64,000 bases of DNA from Phoebastria nigripes (lineage: Eukaryota > Chordata > Aves > Procellariiformes > Diomedeidae). The notes under the pieces are model-generated. The model was not told the DNA's origin. It was given only the letters and a program-made list of their open reading frames with translations, and did not search any database. Shown in pieces: positions 13,541 through 26,560 of this stretch. The DNA lies in assembly GCA_035582835.1 (NCBI GenBank), contig JAYKAV010000478.1, forward strand, positions 1,286,696 through 1,350,695. The letters are read 5' to 3'. The translations under genes were made by a program, and so were the position numbers. The number at the start of each line of letters is the position of its first letter. Position 1 is the stretch's first letter.

Positions 13541-14650
13541 CCTTCCTGAAGAAAGTATTTGCTGTAGAAGGATGATTAGGTAAATGTGTAAGTATCTCCT
13601 GAGTAACATTTGTTCATATGTATGCTGAAATCTCTTCCATGATGCCTTGCCACAGAAAGTGAATATGTAACCAGTTTAAAGCTGCATTAAATGGGTATGC
13701 AAAACCAGTTTGAAATTCAAGATCCACTTGTATTTTGTGAAAACACTTTTCTTTAGGTGCAGATATGGGTACTTCATTGTTTTTCTTGTGTTTCAAAACT
13801 GATCAGAAAAATAAAACATAAATGAAGAAGCGCATCCCCATTTAATGTGAATGAGCTCTTCTGTACACATTTCACTGACTATAAATAGGGTATTTCTAAG
13901 ACCTGATGATATCTCTTTGGAGAACANCACATTAAGAATCCAGCATGGCAAACATTTATATATTTATGCTTTTACAACATTCTCACTGAATGAATTTATT
14001 TATTCATTTGCTTAATGACCCAAGTCAGGAAAANGTGTGTTCAAAGTACCCTGTCATCAATCATTTTCTTAACTTTAAACATATGTCAGGTCCCCGTGAA
14101 GCTGACCAATCCGTTAGGTCACTTTGAAAACTGTAACTTTTGGACAATTACAAGAAGTGGGATGTAGTTGTAAAGAGTGTTATAACATAATCCTCCGTTC
14201 CTTGAGATGTAAAAGTCAAGAGTAGGCAAGTCAGCTTATGATTTTTAGCAAATGGAAAATAAAGCTCAGCATGCTTAGCTACCACTATAACCAGGATGTG
14301 TAAGAATTTTGCAAAGTTTTCTGTGAATACAGGAATCTGTGTGGAGTTTTGCTTAATTTGTTTCGTTAACTTAGTCGGGAAATATGATATAGTACTCAGG
14401 AACGTAAACACTCTGACTTATGAGTTTGTTGCTATACAAGTAAAGGGCTCTTTTCTCAAAGTCATGGCAGACATGAGCATACACAAAGATATTCCACATA
14501 GCAGAGAAGGCCACCCACAAAGTTACGTGAATTTAATTTTTGATTCACATTCCTCTTCTCCCATAAAAGCCAAGGTGGGCCATGGCTGTTTTCCCATAAA
14601 GTGCTGAAAACGCTCAATCTGAGTCATTAGGGCCTTGAACACAGAACATA

Positions 14651-14671
14651 CACCACCACCACCCCCCCCCC
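14651..14671. repeat. CAC repeat followed by C10
   Basis: Four CAC-type triplets run into ten consecutive C. It is a simple-sequence tract. Confidence 0.9.
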
Positions 14672-15900
14672 GATAAGATCCTCTTTTTGTACATACAACA
14701 GAGTAGCAAATTCCCCAGAGGAAACACTCAGTCTGAGGGAAACATTGCAAGGATGTTATCCTTCTGCATTTTAAAAGAAATTTCCTGGCTGCCATCAGAC
14801 CTGGGTCCTAATGCCAACCAAAGGACCAGCCACAAGACATGCCACTGCTGAAGAAAAAGCATTTTGGNTCTTGGCACCTATGTTTTACAGCTGCTAAGCA
14901 TGCACTGTGGGTGGTCGGAGCCATTGGTTTCCCTTCTGCAGCTGACAAGAGGCAGCAAGGGAGATAACAGCAAGGGAAAAAGGAGAGAGAGAGTCGCAGA
15001 ATGGAAGCTCTAATCTGAGACATGTGGAGCCAGATTCTCTGGAGATATAAATTAGCTTGTCTCTGGTTATGTCAATTTATGATTTTGATGTCTTGTAAAA
15101 GTGCATTTTATGTCACGAAGAATGAAGGAGCAAAATTAACCCCTAAAAGCAAATTTCTATTGAGTATGTTCTTCATTTTCCACTTCCACTTTAGGACAAG
15201 CAAAAACCAAATCAAAAATAACATTGGTATATTGTCTTAACATAGGCTAAAAATCTGTCCCTGCTCCTTTATTGTTATTTGTTGCTGTATTTATCTGAAA
15301 TTCGAACAGATGCTTCTGCTTTGTATGATCAGCAAGTGGCAGTTCTGGGGTATATGGAGTCAGTAACCTTTTTGACTGAGTGTTTTTAAATATATGCAAA
15401 GCAGTTTCTGGCATTCCAAATATGTGTATACATATTCATCGTCAGGTCATTTCTTTTTCAGGTTACTACTGGCTTCTAACAGAAATCCCAGAAAAGGGCT
15501 TGCTATAATTCTCTGCAAATATCACTGTTTTAGGAAGATGAAATTGGAAACTAGGATATTCCTCTCTTGGAAGAAGTTGGAAACAACTTAAGCTCAGCAG
15601 ATCTGCCTTAATTCTGTCTACATTTTTTCCCAAAAGTGAAGAGAAAGTATGTTTTCCCTTATAATCTTGACAATGTTGGTGCTTGATTTGCAGCAGACAG
15701 CAAATATACAGAGAAATTTTGCAGTTTATTGGAGGCAAAACAAATTTCTCTGTTCCCCAGTTTCTTTATTGGAAAAAATGAGAGCTTTCAGGACAAGCCT
15801 GTGCTTCTAAAGGGAGATGTGAATTCAACATAGACAGATGTATCCACAGTGGCTTTAATCTGTCTAACATGGATGATAATGGGTGGAAGTGAAGATGAAC

Positions 15901-16050
15901 ATGTTGCCCAGAGAGGTTTTCAAGACCCAACTGGATAAAGCCCCGAGCAACCAGGTCCGACCTCATAGCTTGACCCTGTTTTGAGTAGGAGCTTGGACAG
16001 GAGATCTCCTGGGGTCCCTTCCAGCCTGAATTATCCTATGGCTCCATGAT
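15901..16050 (+). mobile_element. CR1: CR1 LINE 3' end, old copy
   Basis: From 'gttgcccagagaggttttcaagacc' through 'gataaagccccgagcaacc', 'tgaccctgttttgagtagg', 'gatctcctggggtcccttcc' to 'gaattatcctatggctccatgat', this matches the 3' end of the CR1 non-LTR retrotransposon in the forward sense. In intact copies the last words are repeats of ATTCTATGATT; here the tail has decayed to 'cctatggctccatgat'. Compared with the usual layout, the segment between the 'gcccagagaggtt' and 'ttcaagacc' motifs seems shortened. Only the terminal 150 bases remain, so the copy is 5'-truncated, as most CR1 insertions are. It is more diverged than the minus-strand copies at 46 and 52.8 kb and so probably older. 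Confidence 0.88.
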
Positions 16051-17100
16051 CCCATGTGGGAGCACCAATGGCAGCACAGACAACAGCACACCTGCCTACC
16101 CAGAGCTGCTGATACAGTCATTGCTCCCTTTATTGTCTTCTACAAAATGGTTGACACCACCAGCAGTCCCTGCTCACTGACTAATGACATTAAGGGTCAC
16201 CTCTCCACTGTCCTCTTATGCTTTTCCCAGTGGCAGGTATGGAGATGAAAGCCTTTGATTCTGTTCTGTCCTCCCTGTGGGACATCCTGAGAGTCCCTGG
16301 GGAGTGAGCTGGGGTCAGTCCTGACCGTCTGGGGCTCTGCAGCCTTTCTGAGGGCACCCCTACACTCAGTCTGGGCAACCCACTCCCTGTAGTGCACTAA
16401 GGCTTTCCAAAGCACTCTAGAAGGCAATGTCTCATGAGATGTACTGCTTTTCCTACCATGTCTCTTCAGAAACTCCAGCCCTGGCAAGCCCTGTGGTCCC
16501 CTTATACTTCATGTGATGTTCAGGAGCATGAGCCAGCAGTGTGCAACCTGCACTGGGAGGTGGCAGTGGGGCAATAACATGGAGCAAGCAGGGATTCTTT
16601 ACACTATGTTTGCGGGAGAACATTTTTGGAAAAGCCACACTTAACAGCCACATCTCTGCAGAGTTCACTGACCAGAGGGGCCAAGTAGCAGATGGAAACC
16701 AAATGCAGCAGCNGTCACCCCCACCCTGAGGGACATAGATGACCCTGACTTTGCAGGGCTTCTGCCTCAAAGGGAGCAGAGCCGCCTGGGACAATGCAGA
16801 TGGTGGCCCTGGGAGTCAAGCACATGGTGTGTAAGTTCAAAGAACCTTATCCAGCAGCAGCCTTAAGGCCCTGCAAGTGCTTGACGGCTGTGTGCCGCGC
16901 TGCAGAGCCCAGGAACTGGCTTTGGGCAGCTTTGAAGGGCAGAGCCTGATCACTCCAGGGAAGCCCAGAAATAGATGTCCTACTGTCCACAGATCATGAA
17001 GTCCTTTCCTATCCAAAAGTTTGCCTATCCAAAAGTTTGCTGCTTAAGCACTGGCTATCTCATTCTGGGAGACAGCTTGGTTACTCCAGTGATCATGAGT
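16051..17100. other. GC-richer segment of unknown origin
   Basis: Starting directly after the CR1 end, this kilobase is clearly richer in G and C than its surroundings. It carries several open frames on both strands (for example 16453-16794 minus, 113 codons, and 16197-16487 minus, 96 codons). None looks like a known protein and no splice-bounded exon stands out. A 16-bp tandem duplication sits at 17008-17039. It could be an old retroviral or pseudogene fragment, or part of a non-coding transcript. Confidence 0.4.
17008..17039. repeat. 16-bp tandem duplication
   Basis: CCTATCCAAAAGTTTG is repeated perfectly in tandem (17008-17023 and 17024-17039). Identity of the two copies suggests a recent replication-slippage duplication. 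It may vary in copy number between individuals. Confidence 0.95.
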
Positions 17101-20100
17101 GATGGACATCCAGAGGAGAGTGGTTTGAGCTCTCTGGCAGCAATGTGAAGCCAACAAATCTGATACTGTCCTGAGCAGCAAACCCTATCAATGTCTCGGA
17201 AGAAAAAGAGGATACTACAAATCACTCATCTCATCGAATACTGCATCAGTTTGTCCCTCACAGGAGGAATACGGAAAAAAACTGCTNAAACAAAAAACAC
17301 CAACTAAATGCTACCTTGATTTTGACAGAAACTATGACCAAAACTCCAGCCCATCGGCAGACATTTATCATTCTGACTTGCTGAGGAAAAGGGCTTGATT
17401 CAGTTGCTCTCACACCCGTGTCTAATCCCATTTGAACCACCCCAGCCTAGCTAAGATATTCACGTGCTAGAAGACTTACAGGACGCTCCTGGACCTCCAG
17501 GTAGAGGCCAGGCATGATACTTTAGAGCATCTCAGATAGCACTAGATGACTGTAGGCATCAAGATCTATGTCTTTGCATTGACCTTCACTCAGAACTAAA
17601 AAAATCCACCTTGTCAGACAGCACACAGTGATGGGCACCATATGGGAGCACAGACAAAGAGGTGGATCCCTCTTTGTGTGTATATAATTTTTCTCAGGCA
17701 TGCTTATGATCAAGTCCAAACTTCTCCTTATCATCACCTTGTTAGAGCAACTGTTCATTTACTATAGAGAGATCTGAAGTTTCCCTGTGTAACATGAAGT
17801 TGGCTTCCTATGGGAACTTGTGTGATCTCCAGGAGTTAACATCCTGAGGCTGAATTAGTTTTAGCACCTCTTTATTGGGTGGGTAAATATTTACATCAAA
17901 TTGTCCAGAGTTTAGCATAACAACTTCAATTCTTCCTGGCAAGAAAGCCAGCACAGGTCACTTTGTCAATGACAAGGCTTCTAGATAATTAAACAACACT
18001 CACTGGCCACTAATTTATATGCATTATAACTCAGANTTAAGAACCTAAATAGACCAATAGAATAAACTTCACAGACACTAAACACTTATTTGCTGTGACA
18101 CTATTTACATTGGGGACTACAGAAAGCAGTAAATCAAAGGAGGACTTTAGAAGAGGAAGAAGAGAGAACAGTCTTCCTTTTCCAATATTAATATTTAATA
18201 TCCTTTCATACATATGCAATATTTGGTGCAATTGCTAGAAATTCATTTCGTATGGAAATTTTAGATAAAGATTTGAATGAGTCAAATAATGAATGTTTCT
18301 GAAAAACACACTTTCAACTTTCTTTTAAAGTACCCGGAAGTGTACACAGAAGTACACTAAAGTTTCTTCCACACAAATAGCCCTTTAAAGCTCCCTCCCA
18401 TGAGCATGCACTGAGCTTCTGTGTATGGGTTGTAGCACATGGATCCTGGGCTTTTAAAATCTTCTTGGCCTGGAGATGTCACAGTCTAGGCTTAGTTCCC
18501 TGGCAAGTGTCTGTCACACTTACAGAATACTATGACCTGATAGGCCACCTGCTTTTGATCAGCACTAAGCCTAGTCCTGGGCACACTTCTGTTCCTTATT
18601 AGACATGAGAAATACACCTGATGTGCTCTTGTCGTCTTCTTGCAGCCCTTACTCTGGGCTTAGCTCAGAGGCTTCAAAAACCATTTTGAACCCATTTTGC
18701 AGCAAAGGAGAATTTGATTTACCAATACCCATGCTTCTAACTTCTGTTCTTGTGGAAATAAGACCTGGAAAATATCTTCAGGAGTATTGTCAAGCAAGCC
18801 TGATGACAGCTGGCCTACCATCCTGATAGCCTGATATTACGTTATATTCCAGTAACAGATGTAGACATCAGGCAACTGCAGCAGTCGAGCCTCAGCTGGT
18901 GACCAACAAGTGGAAGTCCAGATTTCTGCCTGTGTTTGTGAAAAGGACAGCAGCTGTGCATGTACATACATACAATAACAGTTACACACAAAATCATGTT
19001 CCAACAATGCACAAAACAGAGTGGAAATAAAGGAAAAAATCACAGTGGCAACAAACTAGAAAACGAGCCAAAAATGTTGTAACTGCTTTTTCTGGCATAG
19101 TGACAGGGTCTACTGTGAGATTCTAGTGCCTGGTGTGAAAAGAAGCAAAAAGAAGATGCATAAAAACATATTAGAAATGATTGTTCNTGTGGCAGAAAAT
19201 TAACATCACAAAATTATTTCCAGGAGTGCTATGATTTCTTCTCTGTTTGCGGGAAATAAGTTAAAGAGCATAAAGAATACAAAGAATATTCTATCAAAAG
19301 GGCACTCTCCACAAAACTAGGATAGAACAATCCCATCTAGACAAGCAAAAAGTTTGGGGTTTTTTTTGTAAAACTAATTGTCAACATTGAAACAGTGAAG
19401 CTGAACAGGTAAGAAGTACAGCTAGAATTCCAGGGGTCATTCATCTCTGCCATGGGGAAATAAATAAATCAATTTCTGTTAATGTTCTTGGGTTTTAGTC
19501 CCTGGTGCTCAAATTTTGTAACCATTTTTATTTTTCATTATATGATTTTAATCAAACAATTTTAAATTATTTAATTTATAACCATAACATGTAAGGAAAA
19601 ATCATTTCCCATTCCTTTTTCTCTATGCAGTAATACTCAAATCAATGTATGAGTTTCTTTTTGCTTTGAACCTGGTACTTCTGTATTTCACAAGAAGTTT
19701 TATTTCAGGAAAATGATCATGAAGAAGATAAATTGCATTCTTCATTGCTTTTGTATTTCCTTAGTTGTTGTATCTTTTACTCCTTTTGGCAACAAATCAA
19801 AACCATGAGAGGTGTCTTCCAGTTGCAAGCAGAGAGTTTTATATATGCCTTATCACATCATTAAATCAACTGTGGTAGTGATTTCTCAGCTTTTCTTGGC
19901 TGTTCTTTCAGTCATTTTTGAGTTTTCCCAAACATAACAAGGTACAATTAGTGCTAGTATTCAACCATTATCTACATCATTTTTCAAATGGGAAGTCTTT
20001 GATACATTTTACAGTACAGGAGATCTGTCAGTTAATAAAGTCAGCTAAAAATGTAGAAATCATTCTTAGTTCTAAGTGTTATTTTTTTACATCCTGTTTG

Positions 20101-20227
20101 GTACTGTGTAAATGTATTGCTTAAGGCTGCGGTATATTTTCTTTCTGGGCACATAAGAACTGAAGGTACAAGCCCAGTTGGATTTCTCATGGCAGCAGAC
20201 TTGTCAGCAGATGTTTATATTTAATCC

Positions 20228-20260
20228 CTCTCAAGGCATTGAGAGATACCTCAATGCCTT
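20228..20260. repeat. Two mutually exclusive short hairpins
   Basis: CTCTCAA (20228-20234) pairs perfectly with TTGAGAG (20239-20245) across a 4-base loop. AAGGCATTGA (20233-20242) pairs perfectly with TCAATGCCTT (20251-20260) across an 8-base loop. The two stems share bases, so only one can form at a time. No transcript is evident, so function is not claimed. Confidence 0.8.
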
Positions 20261-21603
20261 TCAGGGCAGACGCGGTGGTGCTTCTTCTTAGTGCCAGAGG
20301 AGTTTTCACTATCATAAATAAGAGACCATATCTCCCACACTGAAAATTAAATATATTTGCAAACAAGCTCTATCAGATTGGATGCATTAAGAGGCAGTCT
20401 CTTAGTTAGCCCCATGGGTGTCAGCATATGTGGTGCTCTATCACACAGACCAAGGCTCCAGCAAGTCGTGTTGCCTCCTACNAAATGCTGCTGTTGCTCG
20501 CTGCTTCCCATATTAGGCAGGGCAGCCATGATAAACTGTCCTGCTCTTGAACTATTCTTGTAAAGACAATGTCCTGACNTTTTTTAAGATCTGTATTGCT
20601 ACTGGATTTGTGTACTTCTGTTTATATACATTTTAGATTCAAAGGTCTCCCCTGTGCTGGAATACATCCAGTCTCACAAGCGAGGTCACATTCGGGATAG
20701 TTTTCTTTGACAGCTTCTTGGGGAAAGGCATTTTCTGCATTTTCTATACTGAGCCCTGGGCTACAATTCATCATTAGAGGAATCTTTGATGGGGGCTACT
20801 AGATGTTATAAACACACAAATAAAAGTAAATAATTTGGAACCCTGGGCATATTATGGTGTAAGACCATGTACTCATTTAATACTTTCCCACATTGGGAGC
20901 TGCAGTGATAAGAAGTCACTCTTCTACCCCAGCCCGTTGGGCCACACAGTCCAGAAAGCTTGCCTCTGACAGGGTGCTTGTAATCTAAATATAAAAGGAA
21001 AGACAATACTAAAATATTAACCATTCAGTGTGAAAATGGAGAAACAGAGGGCCAGTATCAGTCATCGGGTCCTGATCCCAACTCTCGGTCACCTTGACAT
21101 TTTTAGGCTTTGTAAGTGCTGTGAAAAATAAGGACAACAAATTGATGTTAAGCATGTCTATGATATCATGAACAAAGCCAGTGGCAGCCCCACTAAGCTG
21201 GAGAGTGGGAAGTAGGATCTTCTCAGGGACATGCTGAAAGATTGATTGGAGGTACAGTAGGAGGACTAGAATAAAAAAGAATTTTTTACTGGTAAAAGCT
21301 GAAGGAGGACAAGATTTCAAGAACAATACTAAACACATCAGTGAAGGCTGACAGATTAGGGAAAATAAATAAATGCTGGAAATAATTATTAGCTATGGTA
21401 AAATCATTACAAACATTGCACATCACTGGAACTGTCTTCTGATCTTTGATAATCCAGGTGATGATTCCCCAAGAAAGTGGGTCTTATAGCTACCAGCCTA
21501 TTCAGATGATTGAAGCATTTAGGCTTTCCCTATACTCTGACAGATACCATTACGCTCTGGTCAAATATCTGTATTCTGTTGCAAAGGTCCAAACTTGCTT
21601 TTT

Positions 21604-21618
21604 AAAAAAAAAAAAAAA
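21604..21618. repeat. A15 tract
   Basis: Fifteen consecutive A preceded by TTT. I considered the poly(A) tail of a retrocopy, but upstream sequence shows no recognisable cDNA and no flanking duplication is visible. Confidence 0.9.
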
Positions 21619-24600
21619 GAAAACCCAGTGCCACAATCGTCTGATTTCAGAACTTGAACCTCAAGCCTGGATGTCCCACAGCCCTGCAGCCAGCCGAGGA
21701 GGGGGAGCAGTGGGAATGTCCTGGCACTGTGCTGGAGTTAGAGGCATTGTGGGGACAAAGGAATTGCAAACTCACTAGAAAATTCTGTCCCCCTAAGTTA
21801 TATCATCTGATGTTGAGCCATGGGTTTTTTGTTCTCTCTAATAAAATTATGGATTTGAAGGGACAGCTTTGCTAAGTTAGTGTCATAAACAGTCCACACA
21901 AACTGAGCCTATGAATTTTTCCAGGGAACTGAATTCCCACTGAAGAAATCTTTCTTGAAGCTGCTTATTTTCCATGTGAACTGGGCATAACTGTGGCAAT
22001 CATTTTCTTTCTTCTGCTAAGGAAACTGAAGTCACCAAAACAACTCAAAAGCCTATTCTGCTAATAGACAGGTTAGCATTTATATAGGGTCTCCTTGTAA
22101 TTTACTTCTCAAAACAAGTTCACTAGTAGATGAAAAGGTTGATAACACTCTTTAGAATATGAATCATACATTTGTCTTTTCCTCTTTGGTGTTGCCTTTA
22201 GTGAAATAATATGCGCAGAAAATAAATGCATCCTCTTGAGATGAAAGATAAATGAAAGTGCTGGAGGTGGTTTCATCTGTATTGGGCTAGAGATAAAGTA
22301 GGGGCTGTTGCCTCCACACTGACATTGCTGGGAAGGGCATTTCTGCATGTATCTTACAAGCAGTAGCCATGGCTGCACAACCCCTGCTCAGATCAAACGT
22401 TCAGTTATCCAAATGCCCAGCACTGTGCCCAACATCAGAACAGTATTATTGGCAAAAAGGCTGCATTCCTTTTTTTTGAATAAGGTCATATACTCGTTAG
22501 CTTTTGTAATTTCGGAGTGCTGTCTCGAGTGAAAGGAAGTAAAAGAAAAGAAAGATATGACTCCCAGTGCTGCCAGGTACAGCAATACAAGAGACTTAAA
22601 TATGGCTTTCCTTATTACTTCTTCTCTATTCATAGCCTTTGGAAATGAGGCCAATCGCTCTAGAATTTGAGGAGCAGCTTCTGAGTGCACTTTAAAATGC
22701 TGCAGAATCTAAACATAGCTACATTGAATACCTGCATATATCCAAACTAGATATCTTACATTAAAATAATATGATCTCTACAGTGCAAAAACAAGTGCTT
22801 GGATTGTACTACTTTAATTCAGAGAGTGGTAGTTTTCAGCCCTCCTGTTTAATGATTTTGTAATAGCCTGGGGTAGATCACATCACTGCTAGATTTCTTC
22901 TGGTGCTAACTCACATTTTACTTTGCTCAATTTTTCCTGGCCAAACCAGATTGGGCTTTAATATATTTAGTGTTTGAAAGGTTGCTTAATAAGCACCAGA
23001 CTGGAATAACTTAAACTATTATTTTCTAAAGACCTTCAGATTTGTCACTGAAAAGCGAAGCAGTAGAGTGACCATGTCCCAAACAGCTTTAAAGCTAAAA
23101 CAAAAGTAATAATACAAATACGTATGTCAAGGACTTGTGTTTTTTTACCATTCCTTTATCCATCCCACACACATTTCTTTCTGTTCCAGCCATGCTCCTC
23201 TGTAACATTCTCCCAACATTTACGCAAATCAAGTAATTACAGTTTCTGCCTTTGTGGGATTGCTCCTGTGCCTCACGTTACTACATGCTTATCTCTTGGT
23301 GGTTTGGATTAATTGCATGTGAACACGTCAATCCAGAAAGCTGTTCTAAAAATGTGTGTTGTTTAATGATGGTATTACAGAATCAGACCAAGAGCAGAAC
23401 TGTATGAAAACTGGAATAATTTCCTAGATGAAAGAAAAGGTCACATGGAAATGCTTGGCAAATGTGTTCTTAAAGGACTTTTTGGTGAAGGAAATTTAAG
23501 ACTCCTGAAGCCCACCTGAAACTCGGCCCAAGAAACACCAAAGAACGTTGTCAGGCTTCGGTGACAGGAAAAACCAGGCTAGGGCTCAAAGGAAGCAAGT
23601 GTGTCTCACATATCTCAAGACTAGGAATTCATAAAAAATATTTAATTAAGGATAGCTGTTCTCAGAGACACATGCCTCAAATCTCAACATAAAGAATATC
23701 TGGTGATGAAAAACCAGAGAGACAGACATCAGGTATTTTGCCTTCTGCTTATGCAATTGCCACACAAGGAAGAAGTCTGTGATCTTGCAAAAATTTCTCT
23801 ACTTTTCTATGACTCTGCAACTTTCTTTTACGACAATGAAGGAATGAATTTGATAACATGCTGACTAATTAGACTGCAACAAATGCTCTGACAACGAACA
23901 TTTCTCAAATGTCAAGTGCCATAAAAAGAGAGAGCGCCTTATTTTAACAATTTATTTGCAAAGGAAATGGGTGAAGACCCAAAAGGCCTGGCATGATATT
24001 TACTGGCCTATCAGGCTATCTGAAAGTACATGAGTACAAGCAGAATCTCAGATTCTATTGTTATTTCCAGTATGACATATAAACCACAATCCAAATTTTC
24101 CAAAACAAAGAGGGCAATAACCCTCTTCTTGAATTTCCTATCACTGAAATAAGCAGATTTCAGCTGTTCTCAGCTTCACCAGGCTGAACTGAAATAGAAC
24201 AGTCCCATCTGTAATTATAAATTCATAAATCACTCATCCAAATTGTGTATTTTTTGTAATTCAAGGTAGGCAGGATGTGTTATACTAACTTACAAATCCA
24301 ATCCATGACCTCCTGTGTTTTGAGAACAGTGCCAAAGATGGAGCTGGAAAGTGAGTGTCTTGATGTTACAAGACACACTGAGAATTTGTGAAATACAGTT
24401 TGGAAAGCAGTGCAGAGTGGCAGCCATGCACAGGAAATTTGATATGTAACAGATTTAGAACAGTTATAAGGAACAACTTCCTTTATGATGACGTCTAGGA
24501 AGTCATTTATCATCTCACAGAGGAGTCTGGCACCTTAAAGTGTTTATCTAAGAAAAGGAAATGAACCCCTGTCATATAATAGAAACAGTATTTGATCCAT

Positions 24601-25844
24601 TTCACAAAGAAGTACACTGGTCAAAGGAATTTTAAATAATCCTCNACTCCAGCATTTGGCCATACCTGCTTCTTGTCTCCAGGAAGCTCTCAATCCATTA
24701 CTTTCCTGGTGTTTTCCTTTCTTTTCAATCCTTTCCTTATTTAGACAATCTCTGGGTTTGAAGATTATCCAAGATTTATTCCTTTTCAGATTAAATTTAC
24801 AAATACATCCAGTTACATTGAATAAAATAGCTGGTGTACTTTAAACATACCAAAAATTTAGTTTCCAGGAAGCAAACTAAGTTGGATTCACTAAATCTTC
24901 TTGAAGTCCATCCTGCAGACTACAATGCAAGGCAGCCACAGGGACTACCATGTTTAGTGCCTGATGCAAAGACCATCAAATTCTTCCCACAGTCTTCAAT
25001 GGGTGGGATTATCATTGAAAGCCCTACTGGAAGAAGTGTGTTATAAGGAGGAATTTTTTTTTTTTTGAGTGAACAGAGAATAAAGAGGGAAACCTGGAAG
25101 AAANGCACGTTGACAAAAAGGAGAACAGAATGGGAACAGGTTTGATGGGAAGTATAAAATGGAGCAAAAATAGCAAGAAAGCTCATGAGGAGAAATGAGA
25201 GCCAGAATGCACGAAATAGTAGATTTATTGGTCCTTTGAGGCAGAGACAGAGATTTAAAATTGATTTGTGAGGGCTGAGAAATCCAAGGAGGAATCTGAA
25301 TAAGACACTGAGAACAGCAAGAAATTATGATGACTCTTATCATAGTATTAGGGATGGATGAGAAAGTAGGTAGGAAGGAGATCTGGGAAAAGACAGCTCC
25401 ACATGGTGGATTTCACCAATAAGCTGGAGGGGAGAGAACAGAGTTTCAAGTCTTATTTGCTAAGTCTTGATAGTGACAGCTTTAACATGGAAAAGGAGCA
25501 GCCTAATGCAACTCCAGGCCTGCTGTCCTGAGTTTCCAATCCATGAGGGTAAAAGACAAGTGTGAAATTTGGTATCTCACAGAATATTTGCACTTTTTAC
25601 AGCTTCATCTGCACAAAACAACTAGATAGNTGTAAAATGGATAACAGGACAAGTGCAAAAGAGGCCACAGGGAAACACTCAGGCATGGCTCAAGGTGATC
25701 AATACTGCAAGGTGTGGCTACTTCCCAAAAAGAATGAAACAGAAACAATGGAAACTGAAATATTGGCACTGGTCTGGGGCCAGACAAGAAAGCATAAGAA
25801 ATAAGACTTGTAGGGAGACCAGAANATATGATTGTTTTCTCTGT

Positions 25845-25863
25845 GGGGGGGGGGAAAAAAAAA
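25845..25863. repeat. G10-A9 purine tract
   Basis: Ten G followed directly by nine A make a strand-asymmetric polypurine run, prone to slippage and to sequencing error. Confidence 0.92.
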
Positions 25864-26150
25864 GAAATTCTGTGAAGCGGAAAAAAATTTGAACAAAAGT
25901 TATTGTCAAACATCAGCTTCTGGCCACAGGGCTGTGTGGAAATGGCTGACTCTTCATGGCTTGCTTAGAGATTATTGTTCTCTAGTGCAGCAGACACAAA
26001 ATATTCCTGTGAAGTAACTGATAATAACTGAAACATGTTGAATTTGTAGTTTTGGGACAATATTGATTGCCTTCTCAGGTAGTGTGGGTGGAGTCTAGAC
26101 CCACCAAGTTTCCCTTTCACTAGGGAACCACTGCATACAAGTGTTTTCCT

Positions 26151-26182
26151 TAAAAAATAAAAATAAATAAATAAAAAAGAAG
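26151..26182. repeat. A-rich AAAT-type simple repeat
   Basis: AAAT and AAATA units repeat imperfectly, then grade into AAGAAG. It is a simple-sequence tract. Confidence 0.85.
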
Positions 26183-26199
26183 AAACGTCCTCAGTTATC

Positions 26200-26560
26200 T
26201 TTCTCTCTTTTCCCCTTTACTTAAGTCNCTGTTTCCACAGTGTGTCGCGGTTCATCATGACCACCACTGCATGATCCCTTTCAGTTTGCCACCTTTAGGA
26301 ATCTGCAGAGTTCAAAGCCTGTGATACTTTTAAAATCCTGGCTAGTCCCGACTGACTGGTTCAGCAGCTCCCCCTCCACTTTTCGTGCCGCTCTTGGCTG
26401 CCTCACAGGATTTACACCTCTTGGACCCTTTGCCTTCCCTTGCGGCACAGACAGGTGCTGGGACNGTCTTCGATGCTTTGTTCTTGGTGNTAAGTAGCTA
26501 CTCAGCGTGTTCCTGTACAACAGGCTTACAGGGCTTATTCTGGCAAATACTATTACATAT
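26200..26560. other. CpG-bearing patch of unknown origin
   Basis: This roughly 360-base block has several CpGs (in tgtcgcgg, tcccgac, tttcgtgccgc, tgcggc, ttcgatg and agcgtg) and three Ns in an otherwise CpG-poor region. It begins just after an A-rich simple repeat. The GC content and CpGs suggest a younger insertion or a small regulatory block. I could not match it to a known repeat. Confidence 0.35.

Larger units (their letters stand above)
6806..15900. other. Unique AT-rich non-coding stretch
   Basis: No gene recognised. Paired open frames on both strands at 10316-10661 and 14148-14795 have no family resemblance and look like chance. Small features are a perfect 16-bp palindrome at 12931-12946, a CAC repeat running into a C run at 14651-14671, and a possible amniote repeat fragment at about 13441-13540. 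The block 11480-11700 contains homeodomain-like and octamer-like words and could be a conserved non-coding element, but this cannot be tested from one sequence. Confidence 0.55.
17101..26190. other. Unique AT-rich non-coding stretch
   Basis: No recognisable gene. Open frames reach about 110 codons (21446-21778 plus, 21009-21338 minus) without family resemblance. The plus-strand one runs through an A15 tract that would give a lysine run, arguing against coding. Small structures are overlapping hairpins at 20228-20260, A15 at 21604-21618 and a G10-A9 tract at 25845-25863. Confidence 0.55.

Noticed and set aside
21604..21618. A15 tract as the tail of a processed pseudogene
   Set aside because: No cDNA-like sequence lies upstream, no target-site duplication flanks it, and no poly(A) signal sits just before it.
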